From Bisporella sp. PMI_857 (lineage: Eukaryota; Ascomycota; Leotiomycetes; Helotiales; Helotiaceae), in the NCBI GenBank assembly GCA_021307315.1, contig JAJSPD010000034.1:434001-498000 (forward strand): a DNA stretch of 64,000 nt, given 5' to 3'. A program made the position numbers and the translations under genes. Positions 1 to 13,146 of the stretch are shown piece by piece. The notes below the pieces were generated by a model, which was not told the DNA's origin, ran no database searches, and saw nothing but the letters and a program-made list of their open reading frames with translations. Position 1 is the stretch's first letter; each line of letters begins with the position of its first letter.

Positions 1-2
1 AA

Positions 3-1211
3 TTTGCTAGAGAATGCGAGGATCCCCTACGCTGGTTTTTCTCCCGCCCATGGCTCAAGCGGCTATGGGTTATTCAAGAAGTCAATTCAGGCACGAGCGT
101 TCTCGCTATATGTGGACAACACACCATCGACTGGCAATTCATCGCTCTCTCTGCTGAATGGCTCTATTATTACCAAACTGTATTTGTGTCCCTGAAGCTC
201 TCGCAGACCAACTGCTTAAATGCTGCGTTCATGCGATCTTTAGTTTTCAGGATAGAGTATGACATACTGGACGTAGTAGGACTTGCCCGGATCTTCCTTA
301 CTACGGATCCCCGTGATAAGGTGTACGCGTTACTGGGATTGCCCAACTTCTCGGCTCAGTGTGGTCTCATGAGCGCCGACTACAGCAAGACCGCCGAGGT
401 GGTATTTAGAGATTTTGTAGAGGCGATCATTCAAGAGTCCGGAACTCTTGATGTTCTGTCGCACGTTCACCATGACGAAAGAATTAAGAAGCCGTCATGG
501 ATTCCACGCTGGGAAAGCACGGAAGGACTCATCCTATTGAACAGAGGATATTTGGAATGGAACGCGCACAACCATATCCAGAAAGAGATCATTATTGATA
601 AGGAGTGCTGCATCATCAAAGTCTTTGGAGCGAATCTCGATTGCATTGTAGAGAAACAGGAGATAGAAATCGATACGTTGTTTCCAGTGCGTGGTATGAA
701 ACCTCACGATAATGCAACTGCTTTCTGGGAACAAACACTCAGCCCGAGTGGCAGTTCCGATCCAGATCTATTTCTTCGACCATTCTCTATGGTCTTCACA
801 TGTGGTCTCAACATTTCGAGGGAACATGCGGACGAGACGATGCATCGTGATTCGTTTCTGAAGTACCTACAGTTTTGTAATCTGAACGTCACTCCCGTTC
901 CTCGGAGATCAGTTGAGAACGAATCTGGTCTTGAAGAATTTTTGACTGCTGCGAGGTGGATATGCTCTGGTCGCTCTTTCTTCAAAACCAAACAAGGATA
1001 TATCGGCATGGGACCAGAACTATTGCAGGTTGAGGACATCATCGCTGTATTCGCAGGCGTGGGGGTCCCGTTTGTGCTTTGCCCGGGAAACGACCACTAT
1101 CTCCTGGTTGGCGAGGCATATGTATATGGGATCATGGAGGGTCAATTGTTTAAGGATTCCGAAGGGAAGGATACGGGGGGACCGAACATGCAGTATTTTG
1201 AGATACACTAA
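3..1211 (+). CDS. HET-domain (heterokaryon incompatibility) protein, 5' end outside window
   Basis: Frame 3 is open from the first base of the window to the TAA at 1209-1211, about 402 residues, so the N-terminus is missing. The first 25 residues carry the HET-core motif SRPWLKRLWVIQEV. About 90 residues on comes the family-typical DPRDKVYALLGL followed by DYSKT, then SWIPRWE near residue 168. The C-terminal part is poorly conserved in this family and ends with the usual VEDIIAVFAGVGVPFVLCP-type block followed by GEAYVYGIMEGQ. HET domains act in non-self recognition and cell death in filamentous ascomycetes; whether this gene does is not shown by sequence. No intron is needed inside the visible part. 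It converges with the topoisomerase II gene downstream. Confidence 0.88.
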   Translation, partial: FARECEDPLRWFFSRPWLKRLWVIQEVNSGTSVLAICGQHTIDWQFIALSAEWLYYYQTVFVSLKLSQTNCLNAAFMRSLVFRIEYDILDVVGLARIFLTTDPRDKVYALLGLPNFSAQCGLMSADYSKTAEVVFRDFVEAIIQESGTLDVLSHVHHDERIKKPSWIPRWESTEGLILLNRGYLEWNAHNHIQKEIIIDKECCIIKVFGANLDCIVEKQEIEIDTLFPVRGMKPHDNATAFWEQTLSPSGSSDPDLFLRPFSMVFTCGLNISREHADETMHRDSFLKYLQFCNLNVTPVPRRSVENESGLEEFLTAARWICSGRSFFKTKQGYIGMGPELLQVEDIIAVFAGVGVPFVLCPGNDHYLLVGEAYVYGIMEGQLFKDSEGKDTGGPNMQYFEIH

Positions 1212-1843
1212 CGTACGCATCGTGGTTGAAAAAAACTCTAAAAAAACTTCAAGGTCAACCAACCAAGTAATCATAAGATCCGTTGATAAAAAGAACCGCA
1301 ATGAAGTCGAGAATAGATTGAAGACGACATACACTTAAGAACAGAATCGGATAAACTTTTGTCCCGGCTTGACAGGGAAAGCGAAAGCGAAAGGCGGACA
1401 CCATATAACCTGACTACATCTCTATGGTAGAATAGATAAATCAAGCATAGTTTATCCAGCGCTAAGAAGAGCCACATGACTTAAACAAGGCATGGACCTA
1501 CATTACAACAGATCATGCTCGAAGAACTTATGATTACTGTTTTCGGAATTTATCCTGCAAACCCTCTCCTGTTTGCTCCGAGTCATCAAAATTTCACAAG
1601 GCTGGCACTAATCACAATTACTGCGAATATCATTCTAAAAAAAACATGAAATATCATTATCGCAAAACCCATAACTTCCGGTCGTATAGTATACACTCCC
1701 TGCGCCAAAGGACGAAACAGGGCATTAACGATAAAAGAGAAACAAGATGGAGAGTAATGCCCGCAATATATCCTGCCAACATCCCATCCCCTAAGGTATT
1801 TCATATCCATCATAACGCCAAAACAAAAAAAAAGCAAAATCGG
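1212..1843. other. Convergent intergenic region, no gene seen
   Basis: This is AT-rich 3' flank shared by two converging genes. It contains A-runs but no conserved reading frame. Confidence 0.6.
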
Positions 1844-2036
1844 CTAATCGCTCTCATCAAAGTCATCCTCGCTTGGATCTTCCTCGACCAATGCAGACTC
1901 ATCCTGGTCATCATCATCCAAATCTTCATCATCAGAGTCGATATAAATAGGAGCAGCTTTTGCTTTCGCAACAGCAGCGCGAGCTGGCCTGCCGCGAGCG
2001 GCTGGCTTGGGTGGCAGCGAATCTCCGTCGAGGTCA

Positions 2037-2077
<41 letters not shown>

Positions 2078-5000
2078 GATGACCTTCTTGAGGGGAACCT
2101 TTGCCTTAGCTCTTGCAACAGGCTTCACAGGGATATCGCTAATATCCATCTCGTCGTCGCTGATCACAGCTTTCTTGGCAGGACCCTTCGTCTTAGCAGC
2201 AGGCTTTACAGGCTTTGCAGGTGGAGCGTCAATCATTTCGTCGTCTGATTCCCCGGTACTGATAAGCTGTTTCTTAGCTGGTGCCTTTGACTTGGCCTGG
2301 ACAGTAGCAGATTTCGCAGGCTTCGTTACCGGTGAGTTGCTCATCTCGATATCCGAATCCTCATCATCGCTGAATATTGGTTGTTTTAAGGCCATCTTGC
2401 TTTGCTTGGCAGCATATGCCTTTGCAGCTGGAGACAGGGCTTTAGGCTCTGCAGTAGCAGGTCTTTCGGGGACTGCAGCCGCCTTGGGCTTTCGGCCACG
2501 CTTCGCAGCGGGCTTAGGTGCAGCTGCGGCAGATTTTACAGGAATCTTCTTAGTAACGGGCACAATGGCTGAATCTACATCGGATATGAAGCTGTCTAAG
2601 TCATCCATCAGCGCAGGTGCTGCTTTGTGCGGGGATGATTTGGCAAGCATTTCGTAGTTTGTCTCATCACCATCGGAACCATCAAAGACGCGACTGGGCT
2701 TGGATTTGAGCTTCGGCAGACCAGAGCTACTCGTGGGCCGATCAGCATGGCCAGGACGAGAAGTCGACATAGCAAAGAGGGACAGTCGTCCATTTGCTGC
2801 TTCTCCTCCGCCAATGCCTTTGACCATGTCACCAACGTCACCGAGGAACTTTCCGTCATCGCTCTCTGACTCATCGTCTTCGTCAATCCACTTCTTTGGT
2901 GCTGCAGCAGCCACACGTTTACCTCTACCATTTGTCGGTCCTGGCTGCTCGCTTGGGGCGCGAGACGTCTCTTTGCTAGGCTTTGCAGCTGCTAGTTCAG
3001 CAAAGTCATCATCTGACATACCCGACATCTCATCGACACCATCTGAACCGACCCCGCTAGCAGGTTTCGGTTTCGGCTTGGCCTGGAACATTTCTAGAAA
3101 ACCCTTGTGAGCCTTGTGCTCTACTTTGGTGATGCCTTTGTTGACGTTGGGCTGGGCTGCCTTTGCTGCTGCAGCCTTGGATATCTTTGACTTAGAGGGG
3201 TTGAAGTCATCGTCCTCTTGCTTCATGCGACCTTTAGTGGTCTTGCCTGCACCAATCTTTCGAGAAGCTCGTCGACCTCTGCTTCGAATGTCCTTCTCCA
3301 CATCAGCATCCTCCTTGAGCTGTCGTTCCCATTCTTCGACGAATGCATCAAGGTCTTGACACCACAAATCCTTCTCACTCTGCTGTTCAAGCATATCGTG
3401 CTCAGCTTTCTTGTTCGCCATTTGCTCCTTGAGCTTGTCAACTCGCTCTTGGGTTAGTGACCAGATAGGCAGCTGTTGCAGGTCAGCGCGTGTTTTTCAG
3501 GTCGAGAGATTAACTTACGCCAAGCAGATAATCAAAATCTCGAGCACCACGTTCTTCATCAGCTGCCACCTCATCCTCGTTCTCTACAACATCTTCGGTT
3601 TCTCCAGTCTTCTTTGCGTCTTTGATTTTTGGAAAGGCCTCATACTTCCGATCCCGTAGCTCAGCAACAAGAACAGGCTTCTTTTTCTTGGAGACTACGA
3701 GCTTGTTATCAATAATCTCCATGACGAATCTAGCTTGATTTTTGAGCTTGCGATAGTCGTCATGGATCTTTCCAAGCCAGTAAGCCTAAGACAAATATTA
3801 GCTACAGTACATTATCATCATTAATTTACACGAACCTTTCTCTTTGTGTACATTGACATACGATATTCGTAGAACTCCTCTAGAATATCCTCAACCTTTT
3901 CGTACTTGCGAATTCGGCCTTGGAGATCGAAAGCGACGAGATTAGAAGTTGCAACAGTCTTATTGAGCTTGAATTTTTCAGCTAGACCTTCGGCAAGTGC
4001 AGCCTTCATATTCTTTTCATCCAACTGAATAACGAAGTGAACAGTCTTGTGATCGTTGAACTCCTTGTAGTCCTTAACGAAAGAGGGGACCTTTTCGGCC
4101 TTAATGATGTCTTCAAGCTTAGCCTTAAAGTCATCTGTCCATACGCGAATTGGCAATTCCGTGATTTCAACCTCAGTATCACCAGTTTCGCGAATAATGC
4201 CGTTGAAGCTGAACCTATTTTGCTCAACTTCAGCTGTCTCACCCTTCCATCCACGGAACCATGGCATCATCTTTCGAAATGGTTCTTCGACACCATCCTG
4301 AGTTGGCAAACGACCCATGCGGCGCTTGAGATTTTCGACAACCTGGACAGGGTGGTAATTAGGGATGGCAGTGCTCCAACCCGTTCCGATACCATCAGCA
4401 CCATTGATGAGGACCATGGGCACCACTGGGCAGTAGATCACGGGCTCAATTGATTTACCATCATCAACGTTGTATTGATAATTCGGCTCATCAAGGGCAG
4501 AATAAACCTTTCTTGCAAAGGGCGAAAGTCGAGTGAAAATGTAACGAGGACTAGCTGCATCACTGCCACCAGCAAGTCGAGAACCGAAACTACCGCTTGG
4601 TTCGAGGCAATTGACGTTATTCGACCCTACAAAGTTCTGGGCCAGGCCGATAATGGTCTGATGCATCGATGCCTCTCCATGATGATATGCCGTATTTTCA
4701 GATACATAACCAGCTAGCTCTACTACTTTCGTGTCTTTGACAAGATTACGCTTGAAGCAAGCAAACATGACTTTCCGCTGACCGGGCTTCAGACCATCAA
4801 TCATTGACGGAATCGAACGCAGGTTATCTGCCATACTGAACAGGATCAATTCCTTATTAACGAAATCATCATAAGTGAGCGTCTTCGTCGAATGGTCGAG
4901 ATAGGTCCCTGGGACGAAATTGCCAAGCCATTGCTTCCGTGCATCAGCTTTCTTCTTTGAAAAAGCAAGATCGATTAATTCCTCCTCTTCTTGCTTGATC

Positions 5001-7441
5001 GTCTCAAATTCTCTTAAATGTTCATCAAGATTCCCGAAATAAATCTGTGCATCTGCTGGTGTACTGGTACCCAATCCCTTGTAGTACTTGTGGCTCCAGC
5101 CTCGCTCGTCGGCATGTCGCTCTTTCCATTCTTCATATTGGGGCATCGAAAAGAATGATTTTGTGCTCAAAGGCTTTTTGGGATTCGGTCCCTTCCATAC
5201 CTTGACAATTGGTGTAATGAACTCTCGGAAGAAATCAGGCATCTTGAGCAAGCTAGGAAATTGGACTTGCAAAAAGTTGATTAAAAGACCCTTGATATGA
5301 CTTCCGTCATGATCTTGATCAGCCATAATCATCAGATGGCCATAGCGTAGTGTTGTTGCATCCTTATAGACCTGTTTGTGTTTCAGTCCCAAGAACTGCT
5401 TAATATTCTGGATCTCGGAATTTTTCGAGATTTGATCAATAGAGGCATCTCGAACATTTAGCATTTTACCTCGGAGAGGGAAAACACCTATCCGATCAGG
5501 ATCCAAAATTGCTCGACCCGCGACAGCCAGACCTTTTGCAGAATCTCCCTCCGTGAGGATTAACGTGCACTCATGGCCGCGCTTAGTCCCAGCCAGATTA
5601 GCGTCCACAAGCTTTGGATTGCTCACTCGGGAGCGCCGATTTCCGTCACTCTTAGCCAAAACCTGATCAGCCTTTGCTTGTGCAAAGTTGAGGATATTCT
5701 GAACAGCTTCAGTTTGTCCGATTTGCTTTAGAAATTTCTCGGTTAAAATGCACGTGCTGCCAAATTGCTTGTGTCTTGTAGTGAGCTGCTCTTTAGTTTG
5801 TGAAGTGAAAGCGGGATTGGTGATCAAACAGTTCACAAAGAGGAAAATGTGATTCCGGATTTGATTTGACTTCAAGGCTGCACCTTTGGGGTTCTTCTTT
5901 TTGACAACGTCCATAAGCTTGTCGCAAATCTGATCCGCGATATAATTGACGTGAGTACCACCCGATGTCGTAGCAATAGAGTTAACGAAAGAAACTTGTT
6001 GGAAGGAGCCATCTGAGACTGCAAATCCGATTTGCCACTTCGCATGAGCCTTGAGATCCTCAATAATAACAGAAGCAGCTGGTGGTTCAGTCCCATCTTC
6101 AAGGCCGCGCGCCTTCTTTATCGATCTAGCATACATCTCGATGTATTTCTTGAAGTCCAGCTTGATTTGTGTTCCATTGAGGAAGACCTTTACGCCGCTT
6201 ATAGTTCCGGCCATGTCGTACACACGCCGTTTGACGATTGCCTCAAAGTCGTCGTCAATGCCAGCCATCTTGAATTTTTTGTAGTCAGGGGTAAAGGTAA
6301 TCCTAGTGAAATCCGATGATTTACTAGCGGTGATCTTGGCTTTCCCCATATTCGACATGTTGTCGGTCCAAGTTTGCTTGTATCGCTTGCCAGCATCCGA
6401 GTCCTGCGTTTCAAGTGTAAACTCCGTGCTGAAAATATTACAGAGCTTGGCTCCGTAACCATTCCGACCACCTGTGGTCTTTTCTTCATTATCATCATAA
6501 TTTGATCCCGTCAAAAGATGACCGAATATCATCTCCGGGATGTAGATTTTCTCTTTCTGCTTTTAGTTAGTAGGCGAAAGGACCATGTGAAAGAGAAGTG
6601 AATTGTGGCTTACATCATGAATCTGAACAGGGATACCAGCACCATCATTCTCGACACTAATCTCGCCTTTTTCTCGATCTATCATAACTTTGATATTCTT
6701 CATACTTTTGTCTTGCTGCTTATTATCCGCAGCATTCACGAGGATTTCATCAAAAATTTTGTATAATCCCGGAACATATGAGACTTTTCGAAGCTCCATT
6801 TCAGAAGATTCAGAGTTGTAGACTTAGGTAGATTAGCCTTGCGCAACAGTTCCCATAAAAGGATACCTACCCCACATCTGCTCCTCTGTACGCTCCACAG
6901 ATCCAATATATGTGTCCGGTCTCTTAATGATATGCTCCAACTGAGTAAGCTTCTGGTATTTATCCGTAACGGTTTTCTTCTTAGATGGGGCCTTCTCAGT
7001 TGGACCATCTAATTGCATGCTCTCATTCTCTATATCCTGCAGAGGCTTTGATCCGCCCGCCTTCTTTGCTGGGGCTTTCTTTTGCTTCTTCGCGCTTGGT
7101 GGTGTATGTGATAAAACAGAGGCATCATTGAAAGGGTCCACGTCGGAAGGCTCATCCTCGTCGCTTTCGGGCTTTGGCCGTTTCTTGGTGGGCGGCTTCG
7201 ATACTTTCAATGTAGTCTGTGTCATCTTCTTAGCCGGTGCTTTCGCCTTTGGCACCTTCGCCGCCGCTGGTTTCTTTGGGCCAGCCTTTGCCTTCGCTTT
7301 CTGATCCAAGGTATTAGTGGTGTTGTACAATATAGATTGAGGCCGGGCGATGGCAGAACTCACGGGCGCAGGGGCAAAGACATCGGAGTCATCCCCATCA
7401 GAGATATTGTAAGCTGAATCATCCATGACTGAATCGTCCAT
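1844..7441 (-). CDS. TOP2: DNA topoisomerase II, five exons
   Basis: Exons on the minus strand: 7441-6871, 6822-6614, 6556-3836, 3785-3519 and 3472-1844, giving 1798 residues with phase kept at every joint. The enzyme makes a transient double-strand break and passes a second duplex through it using ATP. Visible landmarks: KRPDTYIGSVE in the GHKL ATPase, TTGGRNGYGAKLCNIFS, a TOPRIM region with EGDSAKGLAVAG (about residue 593) and DQDHDGSHIKG (about 670), and the breakage-reunion motif AASPRYIFTRLSPFARKVY with the catalytic Tyr at about 932. The first ~150 residues and the last ~500 are low-complexity Lys/Ala/Pro with many S-D-D-E clusters, as expected for nuclear localisation and CK2-type sites. 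At ~1800 residues it is somewhat long for a fungal Top2, owing to that tail. Intron 3 has an unusual GTTCGT donor. The start at 7441 is the first ATG of exon 1. Confidence 0.97.
2037..2077 (-). repeat. Hexanucleotide microsatellite coding an acidic Glu-Asp tract in TOP2
   Basis: More than five copies of cctcgt on the + strand encode alternating Glu-Asp in the C-terminal tail of topoisomerase II, following a KKVISEDE acidic cluster. The array is in frame, so copy-number change alters tract length without frameshift. Confidence 0.9.
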
Positions 7442-10426
7442 ATTGGAAAGGTAGTCGACGCGTCAATTGGACTCAACTTTAAAGATGCAAACAAAGAGCA
7501 GTACCCATAAAAGAGTGACTATTTTCGTGATCGGATTGATGTGACTGATTTGTCGACTCGTCAATATGCTTGAGAAAGGAGGGTGTTTACTGTAGTACAG
7601 TTCGGGGTGGTTTGTGTTGAAGGGAAATGTTTCTTTCTCTCTTTCTTGGTCGTTGTAGACACTGGTCGTCAAGTAAACAAAATGCGCGTCACGCTAAAAG
7701 TGGATCTCGCTTAGCATGTTTGGTGGAGACTTACTGTTCTTGGCAAGGCTCGGCCTCAACCACAGATATCAACTTCCACAGTTCCTATCAAAGGCGAGAA
7801 TTAATCGCATCCAGTTACACTTTCAACGGAAGGATAGCTCTTACTTGTGGAACCTGTTATACACTAGCCACAGGATACAGTTACAAGCCATGGGGAACTA
7901 TTCCGATGAGAAGAAATGCAGAGGCCCGTGGTCCATCTTTCCACTTTCTTGAATTTGCTGGAGTCTGTCATACACTTGCCGTCAGTGATTCTCGTCGCCG
8001 ACCTCAAATGCCCGTCGACAAGAAGAGTAAAGAGAATGAATGTTCATGATATTGGTACTCCACCCATTCTCCTCGTCTGGGACTTCAACGACTCTTCAAG
8101 CCAGCAACTGGGCCAAGGGGAAATCCTGTTGGTATGACACTCATTTTTATTCAGATTAAAAGCTGGTTGAGCAGAAGCCAGAATACTAGTGGCTTGTGAC
8201 GCCGTCGACACATCTCTGATGAGAATTCTACAGAAAAGCAGATCTGAGTTTCCATCAGAACCGCCTTCCACCTTGCATCTCACTCACTTCGACCACATAC
8301 CTTTCAATCAAACACTGAGAGTGAACTTTATCTTAGTGTGAGATTTCGCTCCGTAAATAATTTCGAGTCCCGTCTGAGTAGGTGATTGACGGCGTTGCTT
8401 TCAGGTTGCGTATGTTGTGTATGACACCCTCAATTAATGATATCTAACATTACATCCCTTGACTTCCCCGTTTGTATGCATGCATAGACCACAGCGTGGT
8501 TAACCTACCATTTTGCAGTCGCCTCATGATCTGCGCGGAAGCGGGCAGTCTAGGTTGTACCCAAACCTCTGACTGAAGTCTGAAAGCCACAACTCGAAGA
8601 CTGCTGTTGCACGTCTATACGTCGGCTCTTTTTCAGTGCCCCAAGCTCTAGTATAGTGTCTGCACTAGCATTTATGCCGAGGAGCTTCTTAGTACTAAAA
8701 GGAAGAAGGCGAAAATGCCCTTCTTGGGACGATACAACATGCATGGAACAGATCTGTTTGTTAAAATTGAACGCTGTAACCCTAAATGTTGACTATCAAG
8801 AAAGACAACACAGGTTAGAACGAAGAGTCAATCTCCCTTTGGGGTATGAGGAGTTTCGACATGCTTTCGCACCATTGCTCAACAGCGATCTGCCAATCAA
8901 ATCGTAATGGCCCTTCAAACTTGGCTTTTATTCAAGGTCATACAAGTTCAGCCTTACTGGGCTTTCGCCACCGGATCCACTTCTATATAGGCTTCTGTAA
9001 AGGTCAAGGTTAAAGAGACATGTCATGTCATGTCCTGTTCTGCGCTTGGATGCATATGTTGCATGGCTTTACCAAGCTTTATATTGACGGGTATGAATCA
9101 ATTCTAAAGCCAGTCGCAAAAAATGGAAAGGAATCTTCTTGTCCAATTCTGGAATATCCGTAGAAGTTCTTCAAAATGCCTGAGGAAAAGCATGGCCGAC
9201 GGGAACGAGCAGATTGCCTTATGTCAGGGATACGGCATCTATGAAGGTTTGATTCAATGGATCTGTCTTAGAATGCAAAGATCAGAGGCAAGACTTATGT
9301 GAAAAAAATGAGTTGAAGCATTGATCATTCTTTGAGACTCTAGCTGGCATACGATACATTTAAAGCTTGCTGTGGTAAATTTTATGTCCACGTGCATCGA
9401 GTCAAGCAAAGCGAGGTGTTTCTAATCTCAGAGACCAGTTGTTGGTGTTTCTTTGTCTAGGCTAGGGGTGAGCAACTCTCCTACGGTACCGCACCCGCAC
9501 TTACTGCAGCCAGCCGTTCCCAAGACTCCTTTCCAGCAAGAGTCCATAGCAAATCCACTGTCAGACTTCAAACAACTCTGTTCCCTATCAAGTTTAGTAT
9601 GATATTTGTTGATGTCAAACTCGCATTACGGCCCTAGAAAACACTCTTTGCTGTCACGAAGTAAATTGCTCGTTGCCCTATCTGGATGGATCACGGCTTG
9701 TTGGCGTTTTTGTGAAACCATTTGCCTCGGCCCTTAATGTGCAGTTATGTATATGCAAGTTTCTCTGGGCATGCTGGATTCATGGCCACGGGCATGGAAG
9801 CGTAGAAGCCTGTTCAGAAGTCTTCTAGTAATCGTTTGATCCAAAACCTCTACATCTCGGTTTTCAGCTTCTCAATACATTCGGAGGAGTCAGTCAAGAT
9901 TAGAAACTCCTTTATCTAGCCTAGCAGCGCCTAAAAACTCAGATTTCGATATCAGAATACCTCAATAATTGGTGTGAGCAAATCATCCTCGACCACAGAA
10001 TAGGCGGTAAGCACACGCAAACGGGAATTCAAGCTACCCCAGGTCGGTTCCTAGACACAGCCAACAAAGACCTTCCACGCCGAGAGCACTGAAAAGTAGG
10101 TAAAGACACATCCAGTTATGGTTCAGACTGCGTGCACCTGCACCGCTAGCTGGCGTCGAAGTAGTATTGATGCTTAAGCTCGTTATCAGGCCATTCCTCA
10201 CATAAAGATCCACGAACGGGCTATTCCTAAGAGATCTGACCTTTTCTGTTTGCCTGCTCCAGTACCCTGCTAGGCTATTGATTGACTTTAACAGCGCATA
10301 CCTATCGACTAAGTTATCATATTTCAATCCGTAAGACCTTTCGTTGGTAGGGCAACATTCCCAACTTGCAGATCTCACAACCAATACTGTTGAATTTTGA
10401 GGCCCATACCAGAACAAGATACCACC
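7442..10426. other. ~3 kb intergenic region between divergent TOP2 and the APSES gene
   Basis: Only short unrelated reading frames are present, the longest about 140 codons starting from a non-family sequence. It probably contains the promoters of both flanking genes and a long 5' leader for the APSES regulator. Nothing recognisable as a transposon or RNA gene was seen. Confidence 0.55.
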
Positions 10427-12095
10427 ATGCTTTCGGTGGCTTCACTCCTCAACCCTATCAAGTCAGAGCCGCGAGGTCAGCGGCTACCATCAAGTCCCTC
10501 CCCCTCGTTTTGCACGATGACCTCTTCTCATGATAGCCCACCGCTCTCCGCGCATTCCTCGTCCTCCTTGAAGAAGTCAAAGATGACCAAGGATGGAGCC
10601 GTGTTCGCCAAGGGTAAGATCAAGGGTGAGGTCAACTATCCACCGTTTGAAAGGCTGGACGAGATCGCCATGCGAGAGCTTCGGAAATTTGAGGCCTATC
10701 CCCTTGGCAAGATTCGGGAGTATCCTCGTCATATTCCATATAATAGCGAAAAGAAGAGCTTTTTAGAGAAGACAGGGCGAGAATGCTTTGAAGGTATGAG
10801 GTCCATCCAGGTTATAACATAAATGGTAAATGACCCCTGCTTATTCCGATTGCAATAGTCTTTCAGTACATTTTCAAGGTTCCTGGCGACGACAGAGTTT
10901 ATACTGTGATGTGGGACTATAACATTGGGCTCGTTCGCATTACGCCATTCTTCAAATGCCTAAAGCATACGAAGGTATCAACGCTCCCCAGAAACGTATA
11001 CATAAGTGCTGACCGCTGCAAGACGATGCCAGCAAAAATGTTGAACATGAACCCAGGCCTTAAGGATATCACGCATAGCATCACGGGAGGAGCTCTTGTA
11101 GCACAAGGTGCCTCAAATTTACCTATATTATTCCCTCTCATACTCCATAAAGCTAATATTTATCAACAGGATATTGGATGCCATATACATGCGCCCTTGC
11201 TATCTGCACCACGTTCTGTGCCCCGATTGCCCCAGCGTTGATCCCGCTTTTCGGACCCAGCTTTCCCTCCCTCTGCGTTTCCCTCGAAGCTCCCGAGCAC
11301 GGCCGCATGATCATTGACTCTGCCATAATATCTGCCGCTACTCAGCAGGCTGAATCTTACCGCATGCAATACTCCAGTACCGCAAGCCCATCGTTCCCAA
11401 CACCCAAATCATCAACCACGGGATGTTCAGCCTCGCCTGAACTTCCAGAGCAGCATGTGATGAGAGACAGAGCAGAGACGGGTGCAAGCCGGAGGCTAAG
11501 ATTGAAACGCGGCTGGAAAGAGAGCAGAGGTGACAGGGAATGCAGCGAGACGAGCGGAAGCGAGTACTTCTACTCTCCTGGTCCAGCCAGCCGTTCCTGG
11601 CCACCTCATCAGCCACATTCCCAGACCCATCCTCCGCCTCATCATCAATATCCCCGCCATCAAGCGCAGAATCTCCTATCGCGCTCGGCAAACTCGGGAA
11701 TCTCGATCGCCAACCCATGGTTGTCAGCCATCCCGCGCTCAACAGGCATCTTTGAGTCGCCGCTGCAGATCCCCAGTGCCGGATTGGCAGACGCAAGCGC
11801 GTGGCGGAAGAGGAGATTACAAGATGAGGGGGAGGCGGACGACGAGTATGAGAGCGCGAGCCTAGGCAGCGAGAAGAGCGAGCATGCCGCGCGGACAGGC
11901 AGGAGCCCGGAGAACAGGACAACGGATCAGGATACGCCAATGACGGGGATCCATGCCCATAGCGAACCCGCAGCAGGAGCGGGAGAGGAGAAGAGAGCGG
12001 CGTGGTTGTTGATGAAGCTTAGCGTCAAGGACGGAGAAGCGGCGGAGACGGATGATGGTCCGAGGATCAAGAGGAGGAGGGCGACTAGTGTGTGA
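10427..12095 (+). CDS. APSES-type transcription factor, Xbp1-like
   Basis: Exons 10427-10793, 10859-10974, 11023-11107 and 11170-12095 give 497 residues. The start is the ATG of [10 protein letters not shown], the usual opening of this family; a TTG-initiated frame 30 bp upstream is not used. The APSES/KilA-N DNA-binding region spans about residues 60-210. It contains [18 protein letters not shown], then [10 protein letters not shown], then [25 protein letters not shown] and [16 protein letters not shown], followed by [14 protein letters not shown]. The C-terminal ~270 residues are low complexity, rich in Ser, Pro and Arg, ending in a basic KRRR patch. Xbp1-type APSES factors are nuclear regulators of growth and stress transitions. 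The target genes here are unknown. Confidence 0.9.
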
Positions 12096-13146
12096 GAAAG
12101 TTTTACACATCGTCGTCACCATTGTGATAAATGCGTCTCATTTTCCTCTCAGAGATACTGGATTATCAGAAGGAAGGGAAGATACCAGGACGTACGAGAT
12201 TTGGGATTTAGAATTTTGAAGCAGAGAGCAAGGCATGAAAAGTGTACAGCTGGATTCTTTTTTATTTTTTTTATTTTTTTGCATAGTTGGGATTCTGATT
12301 ATTTTGGGGAATGGTTTGGGAATGGGGCTTATGAATTTTGAGGTGTGGATATACGAACTTGCATTGCATCTGCGCTTGGTGTTTTTAACGGTTGCTATCC
12401 TAATGTTAGATATTTCAGTATTGTCTCTCTTTGACTGGAAGTATTTCATGGCTGGCGAGAAGCTGTTGAACGGATGGTTTCATTATTTCTGAGTGCAACT
12501 ACCCAACGGTTAATGGCCATTGAATTTGTGTATCATGACTTAGAGTCTATATGCTCTCTAAATGCCCCAAGTCTAGACCAGGGAATCTAGACGACGGGTA
12601 TATTTGTCGCACATCTGAGAAATCTGTTTATTTTAATTGCGTAATCTAGCTTTCATTTCTTCTCCACATCTTACAAAACCGTTGCAAGCTGAAGTATTCA
12701 TGAGAGTCCACCAAATTCCACAACCGGTTGCCACGCGATGTCCACGAGAGCGTAGCCATTTGGGAAACTACTAATCGCACGCAAAAGTACGACTGAGTCG
12801 CCATTTTCACTTTCTTTATGCATCAATATCTAGAAATGGAATGACCTCCGGGCAGTTTGTGATACAATGTTTTCGGTGCTCCTCAGCAACAAAGCACGTT
12901 ACTCCAAACCTCGGCGCAACATATCTTTTCCAGAATGTGATTGCAGTCATAATATATTCTGGCATCTATGCCATGCCGTCCCCCCTTTTCGGAAGAACGG
13001 GAGATGGGTACCATCGAAACATCCTTGTTCCACGAGGTTCGTTTGAGATGACGGCCCAATGATTCATCTTTCCGCTTTCCCGAGTTTGCCCTCTCTTCTT
13101 TTGTCTATGCGATTGATTATGAGGAATCAGGATCGGCATTCATTTC
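12096..13146. other. Convergent intergenic region, no gene seen
   Basis: T-rich 3' flank of the APSES gene (poly-T around 12259-12280) and 3' flank of the co-chaperone gene. No conserved reading frame was found. Confidence 0.55.

Noticed and set aside
4..195. Open frame at the left edge as a separate gene
   Set aside because: The neighbouring frame carries the HET-core motif SRPWLKRLWVIQEV and runs continuously into the HET gene, so this is a shadow frame.
1646..3110. Long plus-strand frames opposite the topoisomerase II tail
   Set aside because: They are antisense shadows of a low-complexity coding tract; the minus strand has the recognisable protein.
11338..11940. 200-codon minus-strand frame inside the APSES gene
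   Set aside because: Antisense of the GC-rich C-terminal exon; no family resemblance.
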